Of a DNA stretch of 64,000 nt, positions 27,119 through 36,534 are shown one piece after another. The DNA is from Actinopolyspora lacussalsi (GTDB lineage: Bacteria; Actinomycetota; Actinomycetes; Mycobacteriales; Pseudonocardiaceae): contig JAURUC010000001.1 in NCBI GenBank assembly GCA_030803735.1, positions 1,931,501 to 1,995,500 on the forward strand, written 5' to 3'. The notes beneath the pieces were generated by a model. It was not told the origin of the DNA and did no database searches. It worked only from the letters and a program-made list of their open reading frames with translations. Each line of letters starts with the position of its first letter. The stretch's first letter is position 1. A program made the position numbers and the translations under genes.

Positions 27119-29308
27119 TCACCCCGACCCCTCCAACGAGTCGGCGAGGACCTGTTCCACCTCACCGGCGGAGAACGGTTCACCCGCGTGGCGTCCCCGC
27201 ACGGCGTGGACCCCCTTCTCGCGCAGCCGTTCGGCCTGCCCGCGGGTGTCCACTCCACCCGCCACCACCGACATCCCCAGCAACCGGGCCGCGTTGATCA
27301 CGCTGTCGGCCAGGTGCTCGTCCAACGGGTCGGACTCCGGCCACTCGGCGATCCGGGCGAGGTAATCGCCCGCGATGTGCACCGAGGTCACCGGCAGTTC
27401 CCGCAATCTGCGTATGTCGGTGTAGCGGGTACCGAAATCGCGGACCGCCAGCCCCGCCCCGAACTCGCGAACGATGTCGACGGTGTCCACGGGGTCGCCG
27501 ACTTCGTCGAACAGCGCGTCCTCCGGAACTCCCAGCCGCAACCGATCCGCGGTGACTCCGCTGTCGGCGAGGATACTCCGGAAATCGTTCACCAGGTCGG
27601 GGTCGCGGAAGTACCTGCCGGACAGGTCGACGGCGACGACGGGAGCGCGCTCGCCCAACCCGCGCAGCCAGCCACGGGCGTGGTCACAGACCTGCCGCAA
27701 CAACCAATCACTCAACCGAGTGATCATCCCGGTGTTCTCGGCCAGCTCGACGAAGCGTTCCGGGGCGAGCTCGCCGAGATCGGGGTGATCCCAGCGCGGT
27801 TCGGCGTGCACGGCCACGACGTGATCGTCGTCGAGACTGCGCACCGGGTGGTACTCCACGAAGAACTCGTTGTTGTCCAGCGCGGCGGGCATGGTGGCCG
27901 AGAGTTCGAACCTGCGACGCGCCGCGCTGTTGCGTTCCGCGTCGTAGAGCACCCACTGCGCCTTGCCCTCCTCCTTCGCGCGGTACAGCGTGATGTCGGC
28001 CTCGCGCAGCAGCCGTTCGGCGTCGGTGCCCGCGACCGGCTGTTCCACCACCCCGGCACTGGCGGAGGCCTTCAACTCGTGGTTGCCGATCCGCACGGGC
28101 CTACGGACCTCCTCCAGCGTCCGCTCGACCAGCGGCACCATGTCCGGCGGACCCGCTGTGTCCGGCACGAGCAGCACGAACTCGTCACCGCCCATCCGGG
28201 CGGCGAGCGCACCCCACCGCTCGGCGACGGCCTCCATCCGCCGCGCCACGGCGAGCAGCAGCTCGTCGCCGATCGGATGGCCGAGGCTGTCGTTGATCGT
28301 CTTGAAGCCGTCCAGGTCGAAGTAGCAGATCCCCACCCGCCGACCCGTGGGAACGGGGGAGAGCGCCTCCTCCATCCGGTTGCCCAGGCGGGTGCGGTTG
28401 GCCAACCCGGTCAGCGGATCGGTGCTCGCCTGCAGGGTGAGCCGCTCGTAGAGCAGGTGTCGCTCGGTGACCTCGGCGTAGAGCAGCACCTGGTACTCCG
28501 GCGCACCGTTCCCGTCCCTTACCAGCGCACCGGAGACCTGGGTCCACACGAGCGTCTCGTCCGGGGCGGTGTAGCGGACGTCCACCATGAACTGCTCGGA
28601 CACCTCGGCGACGAGTTCGTCCTCCTTCTCGCGGAGGGCATCGCCGTACTCGGCGTCGCACAGCTCCAGGACGTCCCTCCCGAGCAGCTCCGAGCCGGTG
28701 GTGCGGAAGATCACTCCCATCGAGTCGTTGACATCCTGTATCAGACCGTCCAGCCCCACGATGGCGATCCCCAGCGCGGAGGAGTCGAACACGGCCCGGA
28801 AACGTGCCTCGCTGGCCCGCAGCGCTTCCTCGGCACCGTCCCGCGCGTCACGCACGGCCCGCTGCACGAGATCCTGATCGGCTAGCACACGCCGCTTGGC
28901 GGCGGCGGCGAACCCCTCACCGAACGAAGCCAACAGTTCGTTCAGCCGCTCGGCGGTGTCGCCGTGCACGAGTCCCAGTTCTCGAGCCAACCCCGGCAAC
29001 CGCGAGCCGAGCAGTTCGAGCGTGCGACGCAGTGCGAGGGGATCGACGAGGTGAACCCGGACCAGATCGGCGGCCAGCTCGTTCACGCTGCCGGCGTCGA
29101 ACGAATCCGCTGCCAGCGTTCGCAGCAATCGTTCGGTGCGCTCTTCCAGGAAGTCCCACAGTTCGGGGCGCCCCATCGGCACGTAACTCGTGCCGAGCAC
29201 CACGCGTGCCCACCCGCGGGCGAACTCGGCCACCCGAGAGTCCCGTTCGGGCACGGCCGCGGATTCCTCGGGATCGGAACCACGCGCTTCCGAAGAAGTG
29301 TCGTTCAT
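27119..29308 (-). CDS. PAS-GGDEF protein with a degenerate EAL domain
   Basis: 729 aa. N-terminal helical region (1-160), PAS (about 165-285), GGDEF with intact GGDEF at 373-377 but without the RxxD inhibitory site (RWGA instead), and an EAL-like domain (about 460-729). In that domain EAL is HAE (501-503), DDFG is RDFG (623-626) and KID is HIA (644-646), so c-di-GMP hydrolysis is not expected. It is likely a diguanylate cyclase with a non-catalytic EAL-like module. ATG, 4 nt after the upstream methyltransferase gene, with AAGGTG before it. Confidence 0.93.
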   Translation of the reverse strand: MNDTSSEARGSDPEESAAVPERDSRVAEFARGWARVVLGTSYVPMGRPELWDFLEERTERLLRTLAADSFDAGSVNELAADLVRVHLVDPLALRRTLELLGSRLPGLARELGLVHGDTAERLNELLASFGEGFAAAAKRRVLADQDLVQRAVRDARDGAEEALRASEARFRAVFDSSALGIAIVGLDGLIQDVNDSMGVIFRTTGSELLGRDVLELCDAEYGDALREKEDELVAEVSEQFMVDVRYTAPDETLVWTQVSGALVRDGNGAPEYQVLLYAEVTERHLLYERLTLQASTDPLTGLANRTRLGNRMEEALSPVPTGRRVGICYFDLDGFKTINDSLGHPIGDELLLAVARRMEAVAERWGALAARMGGDEFVLLVPDTAGPPDMVPLVERTLEEVRRPVRIGNHELKASASAGVVEQPVAGTDAERLLREADITLYRAKEEGKAQWVLYDAERNSAARRRFELSATMPAALDNNEFFVEYHPVRSLDDDHVVAVHAEPRWDHPDLGELAPERFVELAENTGMITRLSDWLLRQVCDHARGWLRGLGERAPVVAVDLSGRYFRDPDLVNDFRSILADSGVTADRLRLGVPEDALFDEVGDPVDTVDIVREFGAGLAVRDFGTRYTDIRRLRELPVTSVHIAGDYLARIAEWPESDPLDEHLADSVINAARLLGMSVVAGGVDTRGQAERLREKGVHAVRGRHAGEPFSAGEVEQVLADSLEGSG

Positions 29309-29312
29309 CGGG

Positions 29313-30119
29313 CTACACCTTGTGTCCGAGCCCGCCGTAGACCAGCGAGCGCGCCGGGTCCTGCCAACGGTCCTCCTCGGTGTCCGGGCGCCACTCCGGC
29401 ACGTAGACCAGGCCCGGGTCCACCAGTTCGAAGTCCGCCAGCAGCTCACGGATTTCGTCGTGGCTCCGCGAAGTGACCGGATTGCTGCTGCCGGCGTAGA
29501 GATCGATGATGCTCTGCAGTAATTCGGGATAGTGGTCACTGGTGACGTGCGAGAAACCGAGGAAACTGCCCGGAGCCATCCACTCGTGGTAACTCCGGAG
29601 AATCTCGGCCGGACGCGCCGAGTCGGGCACGAAGTGGAACAGGGCGACCATCATCACGGCTATCGGCTGTTCCGGATCCAACAGCCGCGCGGCCTGTTCC
29701 GACCCGAGGATCCCGTCGATCTCGGCCAGGTCGGCCTGGACCACGTCGGCACGGTCGTTGCCCTCAAGGATCGTGCGACTGTGTGCCACGGCCACCGGCT
29801 CGTTGTCGACGTAGAGCACGCGGGCCTCCGGGTCGAGGTCCTGGGCGATCTCGTGCACGTTGCCGACGGTGGGGATGCCGGAGCCGATGTCGAGGAACTG
29901 CCTGATCCCCTGCCGCAGGCAGTACCGAACGGCCCTGCGCAGAAAGGCCCTGTTGTCCTGCGCCAGCGGTTTGACGTGCGGGACGCGGGACTCGACTTTC
30001 CGGGCCAGTTCGCGATCCACTTCGAAGTTGTGCGAGCCGCCCAGATAATAGTCGTAGCACCGCGCGGCACTGGCTGTCTCGAGATCCACGTCCGAGGGCA
30101 ACCGACTCGGGTCGGTCAT
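29313..30119 (-). CDS. PF04672-type SAM-dependent methyltransferase
   Basis: The 268-aa protein has the signature of this actinobacterial family: ASAARCYDYYLGGSHNFEVDRELA, QFLDIGSGIPTVGNVHEIAQ (SAM loop), RVLYVDNEPVAVAHS, and MMVALFHFVPDSARPAEILRSY. Substrate unknown; members are abundant in Streptomyces and Pseudonocardiales. ATG with AAAGGAG 5 nt upstream. Forms an operon with the GGDEF gene (4-nt gap). A paralogue is at 58281. Confidence 0.92.
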   Translation of the reverse strand: MTDPSRLPSDVDLETASAARCYDYYLGGSHNFEVDRELARKVESRVPHVKPLAQDNRAFLRRAVRYCLRQGIRQFLDIGSGIPTVGNVHEIAQDLDPEARVLYVDNEPVAVAHSRTILEGNDRADVVQADLAEIDGILGSEQAARLLDPEQPIAVMMVALFHFVPDSARPAEILRSYHEWMAPGSFLGFSHVTSDHYPELLQSIIDLYAGSSNPVTSRSHDEIRELLADFELVDPGLVYVPEWRPDTEEDRWQDPARSLVYGGLGHKV

Positions 30120-30373
30120 GGAAGCTCCTTTGGTCGTGGGCCACCAATGGCACCCCCCCGATACCTCGGCCCGTTCGTGATTGGTCCGTTCGGTCCACGG
30201 TGCGCCCACCCCGCCCCGGCTTCACCGGAAGCACCACCGAGAGATCAACACGAATCCTATCCTCACCCGTCGCGCCTGATCACTCACGGTCGGTACTGGG
30301 CACTCAATCGATACGCCACTACTCCGATCGGGGGTGTAACCAGCGTCACCCGTCCACATCGCGGGCCAGGCGT

Positions 30374-30390
30374 TTAGGTATGCCTAAGCT
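30374..30390. promoter_or_regulatory. Iron-box-like (DtxR/IdeR-type) palindrome upstream of the FNR gene
   Basis: TTAGGTATGCCTAAGCT contains a TTAGG-4-CCTAA palindrome and matches 12 of 15 core positions of the actinobacterial iron-box consensus (AGGTTAGSCTWACCT). It lies 138 nt before the GTG start at 30529, in a 409-bp gap otherwise without a recognised feature. Confidence 0.55.
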
Positions 30391-30528
30391 GTTTGGGGAG
30401 GGTCGTATTCGCCGGGCGGCCGACCGCGAGCCGAGGTTCTCGGCGGGTCGGAACGAACGCTGTACAGGCCCCGCCCACGAACCGACCTCAGTCAGCAACG
30501 CGAGGGCACCGCGCCCAGGAGGACCGCC

Positions 30529-31875
30529 GTGAGCCATCCGCTTCGAGTAGCAGTGATCGGAGCCGGCCCCGCCGGCGTGTACGCCTCGGACATCCTGACC
30601 AAGTCGGAGACACCGGTCGAGATCGACCTGTTCGACAGAATGCCCGCACCGTACGGACTGGTCAGGTACGGAGTCGCACCCGACCATCCCCGCATCAAGG
30701 GCATCGTCAGCGCCCTGCAGAAGGTGATGGACAAACCGGAGATCAGGTTCTTCGGCAACGTGGAGTACGGCGTGGACTGCAAGCTGGCTGATCTGCGGCA
30801 GCACTACGACACCGTCGTGTTCTCCACCGGAGCCGCCGACGACAGGGAACTCGACATCCCGGGGATCGACCTGCCGCACAGCCACGGCGCTTCCGAGTTC
30901 ATCTCGTTCTACGACGGGCACCCGGAAGCACCCCGCGACTGGAACCTCGACGCGAGCGGGGTGGCCGTGCTCGGCGCGGGCAACGTGGCCCTGGACATCG
31001 CGCGCGTGCTCGCCAAGCAGGCGGACGACCTGCTGAGCACGGAGATCCCGGACAACGTGTACCGGGCGCTGCGCGACTCCTCGGTGACCGACGTGCACCT
31101 GTTCGCACGGCGCGGTCCCGCCCAGACCAAGTTCACTCCACTGGAACTGCGCGAGCTCGACCACCAGTCGGAGATGGAACTGATCGTGCATCCCGAGGGA
31201 TTCGAGCTCGACGAGGCCAGCGAAGAGGCCATCAGGACCAACAACCAGGTCAAGTCCGTGGTCAAAACGCTGCAGGACTGGGCGCTGCGGGATCCGAAGG
31301 GCGACACCCGGCGGCGGTTGCACTTCCACTTCCTCCGGCGGCCGGTCGAGGTACTCGGGACAGACCGGGTTGAGGGACTGCGCACCGAGATCATGGAACT
31401 GGACGGCAACGGCTCGGTGAACGGTACCGGCGAGTTCGAGACCGTCGAGGTGCAGTCGGTCTACCGCGCGGTCGGCTACCTCAGCTCCGCGCTGCCCGAC
31501 GTCCCCTTCGACAACCGCTCCGGCACCATCCCGCACGACGGGGGCCGGGTACTGGACATGGACGGGGAGCACATTCCCGGCGTCTACACGACCGGCTGGA
31601 TCAAGCGCGGCCCGGTGGGACTCATCGGGCACACCAAGGGTGACGCGCTGGAAACCGTGAACAACATGCTGGCCGACGTCACCGAGGGTGCGGGCCACGA
31701 CGGGGAGGCCGTCCCGCGCATGCTGTCGGAGCGCGGGGTCGCCTACACGACCTGGCAGGGCTGGAACCTGCTGGACGAGCACGAACGCGCCCTCGGAGAA
31801 CAACGGGGTCGGGAGCGGATGAAGGTCGTCGAACGCGACGAGATGGTGCGTGTCAGCCGCGACGGCGACAGCTGA
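30529..31875 (+). CDS. fprA: FprA-type ferredoxin/adrenodoxin-NADP reductase
   Basis: Flavoenzyme that moves electrons between NADPH and ferredoxin. 448 aa, with FAD loop VIGAGPAGVYASDIL, GLVRYGVAPDHPRIKG, second nucleotide loop VLGAGNVALDIARVL, and the C-terminal GWIKRGPVGLIGHTKGDA, the strong signature of the adrenodoxin-reductase group (mycobacterial FprA). No 4Fe-4S N-domain, unlike FprB. GTG with AGGAGG upstream. The iron-box-like site suggests iron control. Stands alone. Confidence 0.92.
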   Translation: MSHPLRVAVIGAGPAGVYASDILTKSETPVEIDLFDRMPAPYGLVRYGVAPDHPRIKGIVSALQKVMDKPEIRFFGNVEYGVDCKLADLRQHYDTVVFSTGAADDRELDIPGIDLPHSHGASEFISFYDGHPEAPRDWNLDASGVAVLGAGNVALDIARVLAKQADDLLSTEIPDNVYRALRDSSVTDVHLFARRGPAQTKFTPLELRELDHQSEMELIVHPEGFELDEASEEAIRTNNQVKSVVKTLQDWALRDPKGDTRRRLHFHFLRRPVEVLGTDRVEGLRTEIMELDGNGSVNGTGEFETVEVQSVYRAVGYLSSALPDVPFDNRSGTIPHDGGRVLDMDGEHIPGVYTTGWIKRGPVGLIGHTKGDALETVNNMLADVTEGAGHDGEAVPRMLSERGVAYTTWQGWNLLDEHERALGEQRGRERMKVVERDEMVRVSRDGDS

Positions 31876-32024
31876 CGGCGCACCACCTGACGCGGTGACA
31901 CGGCGCGCCACCGTGCGCCGGGAGCTCGACCGGAGTCGGTAACGCTCCTACGGTCCGACCGGAAGGTACGCGCGCGCCGTGCCCACACGTGCGCGGGCCG
32001 GTCGGACCGTGGAGCGGAGCGGCG

Positions 32025-33467
32025 ATGGGGTGGGACTGGTTCTGGGCACCGGAGTACGGCCCGGCGCGATTCGTGGTGCGGCGGTTGCTCGCGCTGTGCT
32101 ACGCCATGGGCTTCCTGTGCGTGATCAACCAGTTTCCCGCCCTGCTCGGCTCACGGGGGCTGACCCCGACCCCGCGGTTCCTGCGCCACGTGGGATTCCG
32201 TCGCGCACCCAGCCTGTTCCACCTGCACTACTCCGATCGGTTCGTGCTGTGCTGCGGCTGGTTCGGGCTGTCGCTGAGCGTGGCCGCGTTCTGCGGGCTG
32301 GCCGACCCGCTCCCGCTCTGGGGCTCGATGGCGGTGTGGTTCGTGCTGTGGGCGCTGTATCTGTCCATAGTCAACATCGGCCGGATCTGGTACGCCTTCG
32401 GCTGGGAATCGCTGCTGCTGGAAACCGGTTTTCTCGCGGTGTTCCTCGGACCGCCCCACACCGAACCACCCGTGTTGGTGATCTGGTTGCTGTGCTGGTT
32501 GCTGTTCCGGGTCGAGTTCGGTGCCGGTCTGATCAAAATGCGGGGTGACCCGGCCTGGCGCGACCTGAGCGCGCTGCACCACCATCACGAGACACAGCCG
32601 ATGCCCGGCCCGTTGAGCCGGGTTTTCCACCAGCTGCCCGGCGGGCTGCACAAAGTGGAGGTGCTGGCCAACCACTTCACCCAGCTGGTGGTGCCGTTCG
32701 GGCTGTTGCTACCGCAGCCGGTGGCCACGATCGCCGCGCTGATCATGATCGTGACGCAGGGCTGGCTGATGCTCAGCGGCAACTTCGCCTGGCTGAACCT
32801 GATCACCATCACGCTGGCGTTCGCGGCGATGGACACCACGCTGCTCGGTTGGATACCGGTGGACGCGCTCACACCGGGTTCAGCACTCGGAACCGCCGGT
32901 CCGATGTGGTATCGGGCGACGGTGCTGGCCCTGACCGTGCTGGTCGCCGTGCTCAGCTACTGGCCGATCCGCAACATGATCGGGCGCGGCCAGGTGATGA
33001 ACCGCAGCTTCAACAAGCTGCACCTGGCCAACACCTACGGCGCCTTCGGCAGTGTTACCCGGGCTCGGTTCGAGGTGGTACTGGAGGGCCGCGGCGAGGA
33101 CGACGAGTGGCGGGAGTACGGCTTCCGGGGCAAGCCGGGGGACGTGACGAAGCGTTCGCCGCAGGTGGCGCCGTATCACCTGCGGCTGGACTGGCTGATG
33201 TGGTTCGTGGCGATCTCGCCGTCCTACGGGAGAGGATGGCTGGAACGGCTGCTGGTGGCGATGCTGCGCGACGAACGTCGGATCCTCTCGCTGCTGCGGC
33301 ACAACCCGTTCCGGGAGACCGCCCCGCGCTACGTTCGCGCCCGACTGTTCCGCTACCGGTTCAGCACCGCCGCCGAGAAGCGCGAGTCCGGCGTCTGGTG
33401 GGTGCGTACCCCGGTTTCCGAACTGATCCCCGCGGTATCGCTGGACGACGTTTCACCGAACGACTGA
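32025..33467 (+). CDS. Lipase maturation factor-family membrane protein
   Basis: 480 aa with the LMF1-like pattern: starts WDWFWAPEYGPARFVVRRLLALCYAMGFLCVINQFPALLGSRGL, several membrane segments, FRVEFGAGLIKMRGDPAWRDLSALHHHHETQPMPGPLSRVFH, and the C-terminal LANTYGAFGSVTRARFEVVLEGRG followed by RLDWLMWFVA. In animals LMF1 helps lipases fold; the bacterial role is not known. ATG chosen with GGAG 5 nt upstream (a GTG/ATG 12 codons earlier is possible). Confidence 0.93.
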   Translation: MGWDWFWAPEYGPARFVVRRLLALCYAMGFLCVINQFPALLGSRGLTPTPRFLRHVGFRRAPSLFHLHYSDRFVLCCGWFGLSLSVAAFCGLADPLPLWGSMAVWFVLWALYLSIVNIGRIWYAFGWESLLLETGFLAVFLGPPHTEPPVLVIWLLCWLLFRVEFGAGLIKMRGDPAWRDLSALHHHHETQPMPGPLSRVFHQLPGGLHKVEVLANHFTQLVVPFGLLLPQPVATIAALIMIVTQGWLMLSGNFAWLNLITITLAFAAMDTTLLGWIPVDALTPGSALGTAGPMWYRATVLALTVLVAVLSYWPIRNMIGRGQVMNRSFNKLHLANTYGAFGSVTRARFEVVLEGRGEDDEWREYGFRGKPGDVTKRSPQVAPYHLRLDWLMWFVAISPSYGRGWLERLLVAMLRDERRILSLLRHNPFRETAPRYVRARLFRYRFSTAAEKRESGVWWVRTPVSELIPAVSLDDVSPND

Positions 33468-33840
33468 TCGAAGCGTTCAGAGATCCTGCACTCGTAGTAT
33501 GTTTACCTGAAGCACGTTCTCACCGAGAACGAACGTAATCAGGATCATCCCGTTGGCGCTCGTTGTCATCCAACGATCCGACTTCGGGGCGTATCCGCTG
33601 ATCTTTCGAGAAATCACCGCGTTCGGCCGTTCGACGGCGTCCCGTTCCTCGTGGCTGGTCGGCTGTGCCGCATCGACGGCCCGCCCCCACCACCGGATGA
33701 GGACGTCGTCGAGGTGCGAGGTGTCGAAGTCCCGGGCGACTTCTCACAACGCGCCCCGAAACTCTCACTCGAAGGCGGTTCGATCCTCCTCGTCGAGGAC
33801 ATCACGAGCGAGTTTCGATCGGCACGGGAGCGGCGGCGAC
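33468..33840. other. 373-bp gap with a hairpin and a doubtful open frame
   Basis: CGTTCTC-ACC-GAGAACG (33515-33531) is a short perfect hairpin 48 nt past the LMF stop and may end its transcript. A plus-strand frame from GTG 33651 (reading VEVRGVEVPGDFSQRAPKLS) shows moderate coding bias but runs antisense into the 3' end of tmsB and has no family; it could be a gene remnant. Otherwise nothing seen. Confidence 0.4.
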
Positions 33841-35073
33841 TCACCAGTCCGGACGCAGCGGCATGGAGCTGGTCCCGCCCTCCGAACGCACTCCCAGCAT
33901 CTGGTGCAGCTGGATATGATTGCTCTCGAAGGCCAGCCGGGACGCAGCCATGTACAGCCGCCACACGCGGGCGCGGGCGTGCCCCACCTCGGCCACGGCC
34001 TTGTGCCAGTTGCGCTCGAGGTTCTCGCACCAACGCGCCAGCGTCAGCGCGTAGTGCTCACGCAGGTTCTCCTCGTGCCGGACTTCCAGGCCGTTGTCGT
34101 GCATCCGGGAAACGAGCTCGCCCGGCGGCTCCAGCTCGCCGTCGGGGAAGACGTAGCGGCTGATGAACTTGCCCGCATTTGCCGGGTAGGAACCATCGGG
34201 ACGCGTGATGCAGTGGTTGAGCAGTCGCGCACCGGGGCGCAGTTTCTCCCGCAGAAAGCTGAAGTACTCCGGCAGCCGCTCCCGCCCGATGTGTTCGGTG
34301 AGCCCGATCGAGCTCACCGCGTCGAAGCCGGATTCCGGCACGTCTCGGTAGTCCTGGTAGCGGACCTCGGCCAGCTCACCCAGTCCCCGGTCGGCGATGA
34401 CCCGTTGCGCCCACTCGGCCTGTGACCGCGAGAGCGTGACCCCGATGGCGCGCACCCCGTAGTGCTCGGCGGCGTGCAGCACCATGCCGCCCCAGCCCGC
34501 GCCGATGTCCAGCAGCCGCATGCCCGGTTCGAGCCCGAGCTTGCGGGCGACGAGATCGTGCTTGGCGTACTGCGCCTGTTCCAGGGTCGCGTCGCTTCGC
34601 TCGAACACCGCGCAGGTGTAGGTCATCGAGGGCCCGAGCACCCACTCGTAGAACAGATTGGACACGTCGTAGTGGTACGAGACGCTTTCGCTGTCCCTGC
34701 GCTTGGAGTGTCTTCTGCCGTTCTTCGCCCGGTTCTCCTGCGGCGGAGGTTGAACGGGCCACCAGAAGCGGTACCCCGCGAGCCTCACCGCCAGCTCGGC
34801 ACGCAGCTTCCGGGAAGCATCGGACATCACCACGGACGGAAACGCCGCCAGCGCGGTGTACATGTCACCCCGCACTTCGATGTGACCGTTGATGTAGGCC
34901 CGCGCCAGCCCCAGTTCCCCTGGGGCCGCGGCAAGGTGTGCCAGTGCCAGCGGAGAATTGAGCACTACGGCCGATGAGCAACCGGCAGGCCCGCTGCGAC
35001 TACCGTCGTAGCCGCGGAACTCGATGGGCGGATCCTCACCGAACAGACGTGCGAACACGGCTGCCAATGCCAT
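33841..35073 (-). CDS. tmsB: Cyclopropane-fatty-acid-synthase-type methyltransferase, 10-methyl fatty acid synthesis
   Basis: Methylates the double bond of oleoyl phospholipids with SAM; paired with TmsA this gives 10-methylstearic (tuberculostearic) acid. 410 aa: CFAS motifs SVSYHYDVSNLFYEWVLGPSMTYTCAVF, LLDIGAGWGGMVLHAAEHYGVRAIGVTLS, and SIGLTEHIGRERLPEYFSFL. ATG with GGAGGG 7 nt upstream. It lies 75 nt after the oxidoreductase gene tmsA, the same pairing as Rv0447c-Rv0449c in M. tuberculosis. No tmsC was seen. Confidence 0.9.
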   Translation of the reverse strand: MALAAVFARLFGEDPPIEFRGYDGSRSGPAGCSSAVVLNSPLALAHLAAAPGELGLARAYINGHIEVRGDMYTALAAFPSVVMSDASRKLRAELAVRLAGYRFWWPVQPPPQENRAKNGRRHSKRRDSESVSYHYDVSNLFYEWVLGPSMTYTCAVFERSDATLEQAQYAKHDLVARKLGLEPGMRLLDIGAGWGGMVLHAAEHYGVRAIGVTLSRSQAEWAQRVIADRGLGELAEVRYQDYRDVPESGFDAVSSIGLTEHIGRERLPEYFSFLREKLRPGARLLNHCITRPDGSYPANAGKFISRYVFPDGELEPPGELVSRMHDNGLEVRHEENLREHYALTLARWCENLERNWHKAVAEVGHARARVWRLYMAASRLAFESNHIQLHQMLGVRSEGGTSSMPLRPDW

Positions 35074-35148
35074 TGTCGAACCCTCCATATCGACCTGACA
35101 GCGACTACCGGGACTCGGGCCGGAAGTCGTGGTAGCGACCGAGTGTGC

Positions 35149-36534
35149 TCAGGTACCCAGCACACACTTGTCGTAGAGATCGGGCAGCTTGCCCGCTTGG
35201 TCGTAGCGCTGCTTCAACCCTTGGTACGTGGCTCCGTCGTAACGGCGCCAGAACTCCTCGGGCTCGTAGTACGCGGTCGAGTACAGCGACTTGTGCCCGT
35301 CGAGCTCGCTCACCTTGGTCTCGATGGCCCGGTTGTGCGTGCCGACGGGTTGCCCCTCCCCCAGCGGCACGGTGGCCCAGAACCCGACGTTGACGTACAG
35401 CGTCGCCGGGTCCATGGGGTAGAGCGGCCAGCCCTGGTCGTCGCGCAGCCGCACCGGACACAGCCACACCGGACTGATGCCGATCTCGCGGTGGAAGAAC
35501 TCCAGGAACTCTGCCAACCGGTCGAGCGGGATCTCGACGTCCTGGATCACCGGTTCGCGGCTGGGGCGGCCGCGGAGCCGGTAGAACCGTTCGGACAGTC
35601 CGTAACGCTGGTCGAGGGAAACGAGCCTGCGGTAGACGTCCGACCGCAGCAACCGGCGGGGCCAGAACGGGCGGATCGCGGGGTGTTGCGCGCCGAAAGC
35701 GCGGGAACACCAGAACCAGTCGGTGTCCCAGCGCCACAGGTAGTCGTGCGTACGCAGGTGGTCCACCTCGCGGCCGCGAATCGAGCGGTAGTAGATCCGG
35801 TTACCGGTGTAGTCGCTGGTGTAGGGCGCTCGCGAGGTGAAGGTGCCCAGCGTCAGGTAGAGCTCGTTCGCGCCGAACACGGTGCCGTCCAGAAAGTCCA
35901 CCCGCTGCTCGTTCCAGTTCCCCGAACGGCCGATGCGCTCGATCGCCTCGGCGCAGGCCGCTGTGGAGTCGAACGGTACGTGCCGCAGCCGCACGTAGTC
36001 CCGCACCGGCTGGAGTTCGATCAGCAACCGCAGCGCGTAGCCGAGCGAGCCGTAGGAGTTCGGGAAGCCGCGGAACAGCTCGGCGTGCTCGTTGTCGGGC
36101 CGCGCCAGCACGACGCTGCCGTCACCGGTGAGGACCTCCATCTCCAGCACGGATTCGTGTGGCAGCCCGTTGCGGAACGACGAAGCCTCGATCCCCAGAC
36201 CCGCCACGGCACCGCCGATGGTGATCGTCTTCAGCTGTGGCACGACCAGCGGCATCAGCCCGTACGGCAGCGTAGCGGCGACCAGGTCCTCGAAGGTGGT
36301 CATGCCCTGGACGTCGGCGACCCGCCGTCGCGGATCCACCCGAAGTACCCTGTCCAGGCCGGTGACGTCGAGCCCGCCGCCGCTGACCGGCGCGCGGAAC
36401 CGGAACAGATTCGAGGTGGACTTGGCCAGTCGAACCCGTTCGGACGCGGGGATACGGCCGTAGCGCGCGGCCAGCGCGGCGACTTCGTCGGAGTGTTCGA
36501 CACGATCGGGTGCGGCGGGCGGATCGCTCTCCAT
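35149..36534 (-). CDS. tmsA: FAD-binding oxidoreductase, 10-methylene fatty acid reductase
   Basis: The 461-aa enzyme of the DHCR24/FAD_binding_4 type reduces the methylene branch made by TmsB. The FAD domain is visible as VQGMTTFEDLVAATLPYGLMPLVVPQLKTITIGGAVAGLGIEASSFRNGLPHESVLEMEVLTGDG; the substrate domain contains WCSRAFGAQHPAIRPFWPRRLLRSDVY. Oriented with tmsB in one operon. ATG start. Function is inferred from homologous pairs in mycobacteria and Corynebacterium. Confidence 0.88.
   Translation of the reverse strand: MESDPPAAPDRVEHSDEVAALAARYGRIPASERVRLAKSTSNLFRFRAPVSGGGLDVTGLDRVLRVDPRRRVADVQGMTTFEDLVAATLPYGLMPLVVPQLKTITIGGAVAGLGIEASSFRNGLPHESVLEMEVLTGDGSVVLARPDNEHAELFRGFPNSYGSLGYALRLLIELQPVRDYVRLRHVPFDSTAACAEAIERIGRSGNWNEQRVDFLDGTVFGANELYLTLGTFTSRAPYTSDYTGNRIYYRSIRGREVDHLRTHDYLWRWDTDWFWCSRAFGAQHPAIRPFWPRRLLRSDVYRRLVSLDQRYGLSERFYRLRGRPSREPVIQDVEIPLDRLAEFLEFFHREIGISPVWLCPVRLRDDQGWPLYPMDPATLYVNVGFWATVPLGEGQPVGTHNRAIETKVSELDGHKSLYSTAYYEPEEFWRRYDGATYQGLKQRYDQAGKLPDLYDKCVLGT

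Noticed and set aside
33651..34163. Plus-strand frame antisense to the tmsB 3' end
   Set aside because: Moderate codon bias only at the start, no domain, and most of it is antisense to the conserved tmsB C-terminus; mentioned only as a possible remnant.
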